A stretch of 26,805 nt of DNA from DATAYF01 sp036272735 (GTDB lineage Bacteria > Chloroflexota > Ktedonobacteria > Ktedonobacterales > Ktedonobacteraceae). Where the stretch lies: assembly GCA_036272735.1 (NCBI GenBank), contig DATAYF010000330.1, positions 1-26,805 of the forward strand, read 5' to 3'. Below the pieces are notes generated by a model. That model saw only the letters and a program-made list of their open reading frames with translations. It did not search any database and had not been told where the DNA came from. Shown here one piece after another: positions 6,725 through 13,991 of the stretch; within the stretch, counting starts at the first letter, position 1, and every line of letters begins with the position of its first letter. The position numbers were made by a program, and so were the translations under genes.

Positions 6725-8461
6725 TTATGGTTGTGCCGAACGGCGAATGGTTGGGGGTTCGGGAGCAGGCTCGCCACAGATGCTACAGAAGCGTGCGTTG
6801 GCGCGATTCATGTGCCCGCACGGCCACGTACGTAGCGTCGCCGTCGTGTTGGTAACAGGCCCGCTTGAAGGCGAAAGTGGCTGAGATACAGGCGGCGGCG
6901 TCACCACTGGTTGTGGCGCAGGGTAAGCCTGCGGGTTGCTCCCATTGGAATGCGGCATATTGTTTTGTGGTGGCATCGCTGGTATGCTGCCGTACGTGTT
7001 CGGCGTATTCCATTGCTGCTGCGGTCCAACCAGCGGCTGCGACCGTTGCGCAGATCCAGGCGGAGATGATACCGTAATGGGAACGGGCGGGGGCGTAAGC
7101 ATACCCGTGCGCTCCTTCTGCTTGCGACGACGGATACTTGTCGCAAAGAGCACCACGACGAGCAACAGCAGCAACACAACAGCACCAATCGCAATCGCCA
7201 ATGCCATCCTGGCACTGAGCACTGGCTGACTTTGCGCTTGTATGGTCGTCGTTGTCGTGGTTTCGTGCTGCGCCTGCGATTGCGCGTAATTGAGGTACGT
7301 GCTCACCGCCTTGAACTGCGGGTAGGTCGTTGATAGCTGCTTCAACTCTTGCGCGGCCTTATGCCAGTGTCCGGAAGCCTGCGAAGAATAGTCAGAAAAA
7401 GCTTGACTCCATAACTGCTGGAAGCGGCCCGGCTTCGTGTTGAGATTGAGCGACTGTACGAGAGTGCGCGCGCTGTTGCTGGCCTGCAAAAAGCTGGTGC
7501 TGCCAGCCGTATTCGCCACTCCAAAGCTGACCACACCCACCACTGACCCGCTGTTATCAAGTGCCGGACCACCACTATCGCCTTGCTCAACGTTGCCAGC
7601 AACCTGAATCAATGGCGCACCACTATCGGTCGTCTTGATTGAACTTACCGCAATCGTGTTAACCGAAGAGGTCAATAGATCGGTCGGTCGCATGCTGACA
7701 TCACCGTTGCCAGGAAAACCAATAATCGTGAGCTGATCCTGCTCTTGCACAGTGGAGGAATTACCCAGCGAGATGTCGGGCGTGTCCGTGAAGCCAGCAT
7801 GCACGATAGCGACATCCTTCTGATTGACCGCGCTCTCTTTTTCGATGCGATCTATGGGCATGTGGATCTGTGCTGGAACCGAATTGAGGTCGGTACCAGT
7901 CAAGGGACCGGTATAATCGGTGCTCAGGAACGCCTCGCTCTTCGCGAAATCGAACTTTGCGCTAGACTTGACCTGACCACTTTGCAGGAGTTGCGTGACC
8001 TGCGTCGCAGAAGTTTGCCCCTGTCCAGTTTCTGGATGCTTATTAATATAATTGGCCACATCCTGACCAGCGGCATCTTGCAGCACCTGGGCGGGTGGAT
8101 TTACCACGTGATCAGCGGTAAGGATATCACCATTAGCACTGATAAATGTACCACTACCCGATATTTCCAATTGATAGGATTTGTTATTGCCCTGTGGGAA
8201 CGTCACGCTGTTATTTGGTGAGAAGTTCACGACAAGATGCCCGCTAACGACCGTAAAGATGCGCACGACAGCGGGTTTAGCAATATCGACAGCACGCACC
8301 ACTGGATCAGCAACATTCCCCCCTGGGGTGCCAGCGGCACGTACCACACCGACATTGCCAAAAGCCACTGTAAACAGCGAGGCAAACATTCCCACGACCA
8401 GCAATAGCACCGACACACGATCTGGTGTTTTGAGAGAAGACCTATCTATATCCCTACGCAT
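6725..8461 (-). CDS. Membrane-anchored trypsin-like serine protease with C-terminal zinc ribbon
   Basis: A 578-residue protein. An N-terminal hydrophobic segment (about 17-42) acts as signal or anchor. The S1-type protease domain carries the triad: TADHVV (His118), KDVAIVH (Asp216) and QGDSGGPA (Ser296). It is followed by a helical region (about 345-400), a T-rich patch and a second membrane segment (about 418-441) with a positive stop, SIRRRKQKER. The last 130 residues are Pro/Gln/Ser-rich and end in a zinc ribbon, CGHMNRANARFCSICG (Cys548, 559, 562, probably His550). Topology implies an outside protease and an inside zinc ribbon, so it may pass a surface signal inward. The PDZ domain of HtrA is absent. 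Confidence 0.8.
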   Translation of the reverse strand: MRRDIDRSSLKTPDRVSVLLLVVGMFASLFTVAFGNVGVVRAAGTPGGNVADPVVRAVDIAKPAVVRIFTVVSGHLVVNFSPNNSVTFPQGNNKSYQLEISGSGTFISANGDILTADHVVNPPAQVLQDAAGQDVANYINKHPETGQGQTSATQVTQLLQSGQVKSSAKFDFAKSEAFLSTDYTGPLTGTDLNSVPAQIHMPIDRIEKESAVNQKDVAIVHAGFTDTPDISLGNSSTVQEQDQLTIIGFPGNGDVSMRPTDLLTSSVNTIAVSSIKTTDSGAPLIQVAGNVEQGDSGGPALDNSGSVVGVVSFGVANTAGSTSFLQASNSARTLVQSLNLNTKPGRFQQLWSQAFSDYSSQASGHWHKAAQELKQLSTTYPQFKAVSTYLNYAQSQAQHETTTTTTIQAQSQPVLSARMALAIAIGAVVLLLLLVVVLFATSIRRRKQKERTGMLTPPPVPITVSSPPGSAQRSQPLVGPQQQWNTPNTYGSIPAMPPQNNMPHSNGSNPQAYPAPQPVVTPPPVSQPLSPSSGPVTNTTATLRTWPCGHMNRANARFCSICGEPAPEPPTIRRSAQP

Positions 8462-8631
8462 ATCCTGATACCGATCCTTACTTGTGGATAGCGGACATTC
8501 TTTTGCATCATACCGTATATAGAGAAATTACGTTACATCTGATCCTTCGGTTGCAAGCCGCAGGCAATATAAGCGCTTAGTACTCTCTACTACTATGGTA
8601 ACATACAGACGAGCAAACTCAAGTGGTTATC

Positions 8632-8651
8632 GCGCCTCCGGCGCTTTTTTT
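8632..8651 (+). terminator. Short intrinsic terminator
   Basis: GCGCC-TCC-GGCGC followed by seven T (8645-8651). It is oriented rightward although no plus-strand gene precedes it in the intergenic region, which hints at a short transcript starting after 8462. The T run also forms the base of the next hairpin. Confidence 0.55.
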
Positions 8652-8710
8652 AGGGGATGTGGTATGTTTTGTGGAGTGTACCCACAAAACATACCACATC
8701 CCCTAAAAAA
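8646..8710. terminator. Long perfect hairpin, 29-bp arms
   Basis: Arms 8646-8674 and 8682-8710 are exact inverse complements, loop AGTGTAC. It begins with T6 and ends with A6, so a minus-strand transcript would also end in T6 after the stem. It lies in a divergent promoter region and may insulate the PTS promoter from upstream transcription. Confidence 0.6.
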
Positions 8711-8748
8711 TAATCATTGAAAGATTCTGGTCTAGTGGTCTAGATGTC

Positions 8749-8777
8749 TTGACAGAAGAGTTAAAAAAATGTAACCT
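8749..8777 (+). promoter_or_regulatory. Possible promoter of the PTS operon
   Basis: TTGACA (8749-8754) is a perfect -35 box. At 17 bases lies TAACCT (8772-8777), a poor -10 match. If used, the leader would be about 205 bases. Confidence 0.35.
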
Positions 8778-8989
8778 ATTCATACATACCAATATCCTAG
8801 GTTTTTCCCTATTATTCACTCAAAAAGGGGAGAAAGGAGGTTGCTTCGTCGGATTAGCAGGCTTGAGAACGTTATTACTCGGGTCCAGGTAGGCAAGGTC
8901 GCCTCTGAGCAATACTATTTCCCTGGCCAGGCACAACGCTCACCGGGCACCTCGCCGATCTATAGTCCTAAAACTAAAGAGGTAAAAGG

Positions 8990-9745
8990 ATGTTAAGCTA
9001 TTCCATCGGCAGCGCAGTACTCTTAGCTATTTGGGCCTACATTGGCATCGTTTTGAACCTTGGCCCTGGCCTCTGGTGGCAAGAGGCACTGGTTTCAGGT
9101 TTTGTCACAGGTCTCATCGTCGGCAATATTCCCCTCGGTCTCATGATTGGCGGAAGTCTTACATTACTCTCGCTGGGTCTATGGACCTACGGCGGTGCGA
9201 CCATCCCCGATTTCCAGACCGGAGCTATCGTCGGCACCGCAATTGGCGCCCTGGGTGGCGGCTTTGCAGCAGGGTTTGCCATCGCTCTACCAACCGCGCT
9301 TCTCATGACGCAAATGGATGTTCTCGGACGCGCAGTCACCACCGTCTTCATTCACGGGGCTGATCATTATGCGGAAGAGGGCAACGAGCGCGGCCTGTCC
9401 GCCATGCATCTACTGGGTCAGCTTCCCTGGGGACTTAGTCGCGCAATCCCCGTCTTCCTGGCAGTCTGGTTGGGCGCGGGTCCAATCAATACGTTGGTCA
9501 AAACAGCACCGGTATGGTTCACCCACGGCATGACCGTCGTTGGACACGTCCTACCAGCGCTCGGCTTCGCGCTCCTTTTGACCATGCTGCCACTGCGGCG
9601 CTTCTGGCCGTTCCTGCTCGTCGGTTTCGTCCTCTTCGCATACCTGAAAATGCCAATTATTGGCATCGCGATGCTGGCCATCGCCATTGGTTTCCTGATA
9701 AACATGATGCAAACACGGGCAGAAAGGGGTGAAGCCAATGTCTGA
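8990..9745 (+). CDS. PTS mannose/sorbose-family IIC component
   Basis: Membrane channel subunit of a mannose-class phosphotransferase permease, about 251 residues with roughly eight hydrophobic segments. It has the conserved EALVSGFVTGLIVGNIPLGL region early and TYGGATIPDFQTGAIVGTAI in the substrate-binding area. HGADHYAEEGNERGLSAMHLL forms the cytoplasmic loop. It forms a complex with IID. AAGAGGTAAAAGG precedes the ATG. Its last codons overlap the IID start by eight bases, implying coupled translation and fixed stoichiometry. It is the first gene of the operon. Confidence 0.9.
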   Translation: MLSYSIGSAVLLAIWAYIGIVLNLGPGLWWQEALVSGFVTGLIVGNIPLGLMIGGSLTLLSLGLWTYGGATIPDFQTGAIVGTAIGALGGGFAAGFAIALPTALLMTQMDVLGRAVTTVFIHGADHYAEEGNERGLSAMHLLGQLPWGLSRAIPVFLAVWLGAGPINTLVKTAPVWFTHGMTVVGHVLPALGFALLLTMLPLRRFWPFLLVGFVLFAYLKMPIIGIAMLAIAIGFLINMMQTRAERGEANV

Positions 9746-10691
9746 TGATCTCGAAAAAGTACCATCAACCGAAACAGGGTCCGAAGAGACAGAGCTGACC
9801 GACCAGAGCGGCTCCAGCGACGTTGCCACCCTTGAAGATTCTGGCGATACCATCACCTCTGACGACTCTAAGGATGTTGTTACTCTCGACCGTTCTGTGA
9901 TTCGTAAGGCCATGTGGCGTCACCTGATCACCTTGCAATGGTCATGGAACTACGAACGTATGCAGGGGCTCGGCTATACGTATTCGATGCTACCGGTCAT
10001 CAACGCGGTGTACCATAGTAAAGAAGAACGTATCGCAGCCATAAAACGGCACCTGGTCTTCTACAATACTAACCCACAGGTGGGATCACCGGCCATTTTC
10101 GGCGCGACGGTGGCCCTCGAAGCACAGAAGGAAGGTGAGGCGGTCGATAGTATCAAAGTCGGCCTGATGGGGCCACTGGCCGGTATTGGAGACACCGTCC
10201 AGGGCATCCTCTATCGTCCTATCGTTGCGGTCATCGCCGCCTCACTGGCGCTGGCAGGGAGCTTATTCGGCCCACTGATCATGGTCCTTTCTGGCATCCT
10301 GTGGACAGTGCTGATGATTCCGCAATTCTTCTTTGGCTACAGGCAAGGTATCGGCGTAGCGCGCGAGGTGAGCAGCGAGGGACGCCTGGCCCGCTTCACT
10401 GAGCTAATCACCATAATGGGTATGGTCGTCATTGGCGGCTTCATCCCCAGCATTATGTCAGCGGTGACGACACCACTCAAGTACGCGCAAAAAGTGAGCA
10501 ATCTAGGGCAGGTTCACACAGAGACGGTTGCACTGCAATCGACCCTGGATCAGCTCCTTCCTTACCTGATCCCTGTGCTTTTCGTCGCTTTCGCTTATTG
10601 GCTATTGCGCGGATTGAAGCTCTCGGCTGTGTGGGTGCTGATTATCCTGTTCGTAGTCGCCTTTGGCCTGAGCCTGATCGGCGTTTTGTAG
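9738..10691 (+). CDS. PTS mannose/sorbose-family IID component with acidic N-terminal extension
   Basis: Second membrane subunit, about 317 residues. The family core begins near residue 50 with IRKAMWRHLITLQWSWNYER and continues through GVAREVSSEG. The hallmark GLMGPLAGIGDTVQGILYRP and the C-terminal hydrophobic helices are present. The first 45-50 residues are Asp/Glu/Ser/Thr-rich and are absent from ordinary IID proteins. ATG 9738 is preferred over GTG 9729 because AAAGGGG lies eight bases upstream. It overlaps the IIC gene. A near-perfect hairpin follows before the IIA gene. Confidence 0.9.
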   Translation: MSDDLEKVPSTETGSEETELTDQSGSSDVATLEDSGDTITSDDSKDVVTLDRSVIRKAMWRHLITLQWSWNYERMQGLGYTYSMLPVINAVYHSKEERIAAIKRHLVFYNTNPQVGSPAIFGATVALEAQKEGEAVDSIKVGLMGPLAGIGDTVQGILYRPIVAVIAASLALAGSLFGPLIMVLSGILWTVLMIPQFFFGYRQGIGVAREVSSEGRLARFTELITIMGMVVIGGFIPSIMSAVTTPLKYAQKVSNLGQVHTETVALQSTLDQLLPYLIPVLFVAFAYWLLRGLKLSAVWVLIILFVVAFGLSLIGVL

Positions 10692-10709
10692 CGTATATTC
10701 TCCAGGCTG

Positions 10710-10757
10710 GAAATACAGAACAGCCAGAATAGCAATATTCTGGCCGTCCTGTATTTC
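10710..10757 (+). terminator. Intra-operon hairpin with GCAA tetraloop
   Basis: Arms 10710-10731 and 10736-10757 form a 22-bp stem with two A/C mismatches, closed by GCAA, a stable GNRA loop. No T run follows. It sits between IID and IIA and may act as a partial terminator or as a 3' end stabiliser of the IIC-IID part of the message. Confidence 0.6.
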
Positions 10758-10858
10758 TAGTAAGCTCTTATGCCGACCACCAACGCCACTGCCGTGGCTA
10801 GCGTTACGCGCTCAGGTGTTCGGATATGCAGTAAGCGAAACTGAAATGAGGTGCTCAG

Positions 10859-11260
10859 GTGATCGGGATTGTTATCGTCTCACATGGACCGCTGGCGCAG
10901 GGACTCAAAGGCGCCGCCGAGATGATTGTTGGTCCGCAAGAATGCTTCCTGGCTCTGGGAATGGATCCTGCGGCGGATCTGGACGAATTGCGCGCGCAGA
11001 TCGAATCGGCAGCGACGGAAGTGGCAGCAGGCAACACAGCCAACGTGCTGGTGCTGGTCGATCTACTGGGAGGCAGCCCGTCCAACGCCAGCGCGTACCT
11101 CGCCAGTAGCGGTACGCCCGTTATTTGTGGAATCAATCTGCCTATGCTCCTCGAAGTATTGACGATGCGCGAGAGCAGCAATATACAGGAACTGACGGAA
11201 ATAGCTCTGCAAGCTGCCAGGGATGGCGTCATCAATCTTACACAGACGCTTACCAGGTAA
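10859..11260 (+). CDS. PTS mannose-family IIA component
   Basis: A 133-residue cytoplasmic phosphocarrier. IGIVIVSHGPLAQGL holds the phosphorylated His9, VLVLVDLLGGSPSNAS is the usual second conserved block, and VICGINLPMLLEVL the third. It takes phosphate from HPr and passes it to IIB. The start is GTG 10859 with GAGGTG upstream. Most mannose systems fuse IIA and IIB; here they are separate genes 17 bases apart. Confidence 0.92.
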   Translation: MIGIVIVSHGPLAQGLKGAAEMIVGPQECFLALGMDPAADLDELRAQIESAATEVAAGNTANVLVLVDLLGGSPSNASAYLASSGTPVICGINLPMLLEVLTMRESSNIQELTEIALQAARDGVINLTQTLTR

Positions 11261-11277
11261 GCAAGGGAGGTATTCGT

Positions 11278-11769
11278 ATGACAGTCGTTCACATGCGTAT
11301 TGATAACCGCCTGATACACGGCCAGGTCACGACCAGTTGGGCCAATGCCATCAATACCAACCGCCTGATCGTCACCAACGACCAGGTGGCCCGCGATCCC
11401 ATCCAGCAGATGTTGCTGCCGCAGGCAGCGCGCGGCGTGCCCACGTCGGTGCTTTCAGTCGATGATACCCTGAAATACATCAGCAGCCCCAAGGGAGAGA
11501 AAGAGCGCATCTTCGTGCTCGCCAAGCTGCCCCAGGACGCGCTGCGCTTGCTGGAGGGCGGCTTGCAGTCAAAGGAAATCAACGTTGGCAACCAGGCTCC
11601 GACGCCGGGGTCAAAATTCAAAATGGTCACGCACTCAATCGCGGTCACAGCGCAGGATGCGGAGATCTATCGCGCGATTGCCGGGAAAGGCTACAGGTTG
11701 ACGGCGAAAATGATGCCCAGCGACCGCGCAACCGACTTCCTGGAAATACTGCAAAAGAACAAACTTTAG
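11278..11769 (+). CDS. PTS mannose/sorbose-family IIB component
   Basis: A 163-residue cytoplasmic protein. MRIDNRLIHGQV contains the phosphorylated His14, followed by LIVTNDQVARDPIQQMLL and the C-terminal PSDRATDF typical of the family. It receives phosphate from IIA and passes it directly to the incoming sugar. The start at 11278 is set by GGGAGG (11265-11270) seven bases upstream; longer in-frame starts inside the IIA gene are unlikely. Confidence 0.92.
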   Translation: MTVVHMRIDNRLIHGQVTTSWANAINTNRLIVTNDQVARDPIQQMLLPQAARGVPTSVLSVDDTLKYISSPKGEKERIFVLAKLPQDALRLLEGGLQSKEINVGNQAPTPGSKFKMVTHSIAVTAQDAEIYRAIAGKGYRLTAKMMPSDRATDFLEILQKNKL

Positions 11770-11780
11770 GAAATCATCTA

Positions 11781-13061
11781 ATGGCGATAAGTACTTCATA
11801 CCTGGCTGGATGGGCATTGGCAGAGATTACCCCAGATATCCCCTGCCGCATGGGTGGCTACGGTGACCGTTCCGCCCCCGCCAATACCATACACGATCCT
11901 TTGTATGCGCACGCCCTGGCATTTGGCACGCGGGAACAGCCGTTAGTGATAATCGTCTGCGACCTGGTTGGCATTGATGAAACGATGGCGCACGAGCTAC
12001 GTCAGCGTGTAACGGAACAGTTCCCCGAAACAAGCGTCTGGCTTGGCGCAACGCACACACATTCGGGGCCAGACGCGGCAAGAGCACTATCATTCTTGCG
12101 CGAGCAGCCCGATCCCGTCATCAGGGAGCGCATTATCGCGGGGGCTAGCAGCGCGGCACAATCTGCGCTTACGCGCATGCATCCTGTATGGGTAAAGCGA
12201 GCGAGCGGCGCGGTCAACGGTATCGCCACCAACCGCGACCATCCAGACGACAGCGCGGACCTGGCCCTCGATATGCTGTGTTTCTACGATACAGATGAGC
12301 CGCAGGTGCAACCTGCCGCCGTGTTTGCCAGCTTCCCCTGTCATCCAACGGTCCTTGGCGCTACCAACCTGGCGCTTTCAGCCGATCTGCCGGGGGCCTA
12401 CCGACGACAATTACACGCGCTGCTGGGCGAAGATATCTGGCTGGGGCTGGCGACAGGCGCGGCTGGCGACATCAGCACGCGCCATATGCGGCAGGGGCAG
12501 GGTTTTGACGAGCTTGAGCGTCTGGGTAAGCTGCTGGCACAGCAGGCGTATACCCTACTCTCCACAGCGCAGCCACTCAAGCTTGATCTTCCCCAGGTTT
12601 GTGATGCCGTCGTCACGCTTGAGCCGAAAGAAGCCCTTGCGCCCAACGAACTCACCGCCTACGTCCAAAGCGTGCAGGCACATGTGCAAGCTGAACGGCA
12701 AGCTGGCAATATAGCGCAAGCTCGCACACAGGAAACGGTGTTGCAGGGACTTCAGGCGGCTCAACATAGGACTCCGGCACAAGAAGAACAGGCGCGCGAC
12801 GTCACCGTGTCGGTAGCGATATTGGGAGCATGCGCGCTCGTAGCGGTACCGGGGGAGCTATATAATAATCTGGGCACGCAGATCAAACGCAACAGCGAAC
12901 GTTTCGTACTGCTGCTGGGCTACACCAACGGCTACGTGGGCTACCTCCCTACGCGCGCTGCATACAAACAAATGGATTACGAAGTATTGATGAGCCCATT
13001 TGCGCCCGGCTCAGGTGAACAATTGGTAAATGCACTAGAAACGCTGCTCAGGCAAGCATAG
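11781..13061 (+). CDS. Neutral/alkaline ceramidase-like hydrolase, short form
   Basis: 426 residues resembling the N-terminal catalytic domain of neutral ceramidases, without their C-terminal Ig-like domain and without a signal peptide. GATHTHSGPDAA (about 89-100) and FPCHPTVLG (about 185-193) contain the zinc histidines. GAAGDIS carries the serine in the position of the ceramidase nucleophile. LVAVPGELYNNLG and LLLGYTNGYVGYLPT are conserved late blocks. Lying between IIB and the SIS gene in an amino-sugar operon, it more likely removes an N-acyl group from a sugar derivative than from ceramide. That is inference. Confidence 0.8.
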   Translation: MAISTSYLAGWALAEITPDIPCRMGGYGDRSAPANTIHDPLYAHALAFGTREQPLVIIVCDLVGIDETMAHELRQRVTEQFPETSVWLGATHTHSGPDAARALSFLREQPDPVIRERIIAGASSAAQSALTRMHPVWVKRASGAVNGIATNRDHPDDSADLALDMLCFYDTDEPQVQPAAVFASFPCHPTVLGATNLALSADLPGAYRRQLHALLGEDIWLGLATGAAGDISTRHMRQGQGFDELERLGKLLAQQAYTLLSTAQPLKLDLPQVCDAVVTLEPKEALAPNELTAYVQSVQAHVQAERQAGNIAQARTQETVLQGLQAAQHRTPAQEEQARDVTVSVAILGACALVAVPGELYNNLGTQIKRNSERFVLLLGYTNGYVGYLPTRAAYKQMDYEVLMSPFAPGSGEQLVNALETLLRQA

Positions 13062-13133
13062 AGCGAGAAATGTATCATTTCATCATTTCACGCTCTCCAT
13101 GCAGCAAAGGGCAGAGCTAACCTCTGCCTCTCC

Positions 13134-13212
13134 TGCATGTAGAGATGGAGGCTAGCTCCCTCTCATTTAAATCTTGCATAGAGAGATGGAGGTAAGCTCC
13201 CTCTCATTTAAA
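13134..13212 (+). repeat. Two tandem hairpin repeats before the SIS gene
   Basis: Two 38-base copies (13134-13171 and 13175-13212, period 41) differ at four positions. Each contains GAGATGGAG...GCTCCCTCTC, a small hairpin. Just upstream GGCAGAG-CTAAC-CTCTGCC (13110-13128) forms a third hairpin. The copy ends run into the ribosome site of the next gene. They occupy the 165-base gap in an otherwise tightly packed operon. Confidence 0.7.
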
Positions 13213-13226
13213 AAAGGAGACCTAGT

Positions 13227-13991
13227 ATGTCCGAACACGCACAATTTGGCTTAGAACTCTTCTGGCAGGAAGCAGCAAAGGTTACAGAACGCGTCTACCA
13301 GACCCAGGCCGATGCCATCCGCCAGGCAGGCAGGCTCTTTGCCGACAGCCTCGAAAACAATGGCGTCATCCAGGCCTACGGGACCGGCCATTCACGCGCT
13401 TTTGCGATGGAATTAGCGGGACGCGCTGGCGGCCTGGTGCCGGTCAACAGGATAGACCTGGAAGCGCTCGCGCTTCGCAAAGGCTGGTCGCTTGAACGCG
13501 TGAAAGCCCCGGAGATCGAACGCGACATCGAGGCAGGGCAGACCCTCTTATCCTGCTATAACATCGACCCGCACGATGTCTTTATTATTTGCTCCAATTC
13601 CGGTGTCAACATGGCAATCGTCGAAGTCGCGCTACAGGCCAAACAGCACGGTCATAAGCTGGTAGCTGTTACGGCACTCGACCACAGCCAACGAGTAGAA
13701 TCGCGGCACCCATCGGGCAAGAAATTGTACGAATTGGCCGATATTGTCATCGACAATTGTGGACCATTCGGAGATGCGATGCTCGAAATGCCAGGAGGGC
13801 GCGGCAAAGCCTGTTCAATTTCATCGGTGAGCGGCTCGCTGATTGGCCAGATGCTCACAGCAGAGACGATTGGCAACCTGCTGGCGCGTAACATAGATCC
13901 CCCCATTTTTCTATCGGCCAATATCCCTGGCGGCATAGAGCAGGGGCAAAGGCTCTACCAACGCTACGGGGATCGTATAGTGCGGGTTTAA
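13227..13991 (+). CDS. SIS-domain sugar isomerase (UPF0309-like)
   Basis: A 254-residue cytoplasmic protein with a sugar isomerase fold. VIQAYGTGHSRAFAMELAGR (about 48-67) is the phosphosugar-binding loop, VFIICSNSGVNMAIVEVAL the second SIS motif, and GDAMLEMPGGRGKACSISSV a family-specific segment. Members bind or isomerise phosphosugars; there is no separate glucosamine-6-phosphate deaminase (NagB) in this operon, so this protein may do the step after NagA. That is inference. AAAAAGGAGACC precedes the start. The stop overlaps the NagA start (TAATG). Confidence 0.85.
   Translation: MSEHAQFGLELFWQEAAKVTERVYQTQADAIRQAGRLFADSLENNGVIQAYGTGHSRAFAMELAGRAGGLVPVNRIDLEALALRKGWSLERVKAPEIERDIEAGQTLLSCYNIDPHDVFIICSNSGVNMAIVEVALQAKQHGHKLVAVTALDHSQRVESRHPSGKKLYELADIVIDNCGPFGDAMLEMPGGRGKACSISSVSGSLIGQMLTAETIGNLLARNIDPPIFLSANIPGGIEQGQRLYQRYGDRIVRV

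Larger units (their letters stand above)
8462..8989. other. Divergent intergenic region with terminator, long hairpin and operon leader
   Basis: 528 bases without a clear gene between the protease (minus) and the PTS operon (plus). It holds a small intrinsic terminator, a 29-bp-arm hairpin, a possible promoter at 8749 and a leader of about 200 bases before ptsC. One frame stays open from 8782 to a stop that overlaps the ptsC start (GGATGTTAA) and passes an AGGAGG-TTG, but the spacing is wrong for a start, so I do not call it a gene. Confidence 0.5.

Noticed and set aside
8484..8492. DnaA box TGTGGATAG upstream of the protease gene
   Set aside because: A single 9-mer with one change, with no other boxes nearby; expected by chance.
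8842..8997. Small gene ending on the ptsC start
   Set aside because: The only start with a ribosome site is a TTG directly abutting AGGAGG; the peptide resembles nothing known.
13134..13212. CRISPR array
   Set aside because: Only two copies, a three-base gap in place of spacers, and no cas genes.
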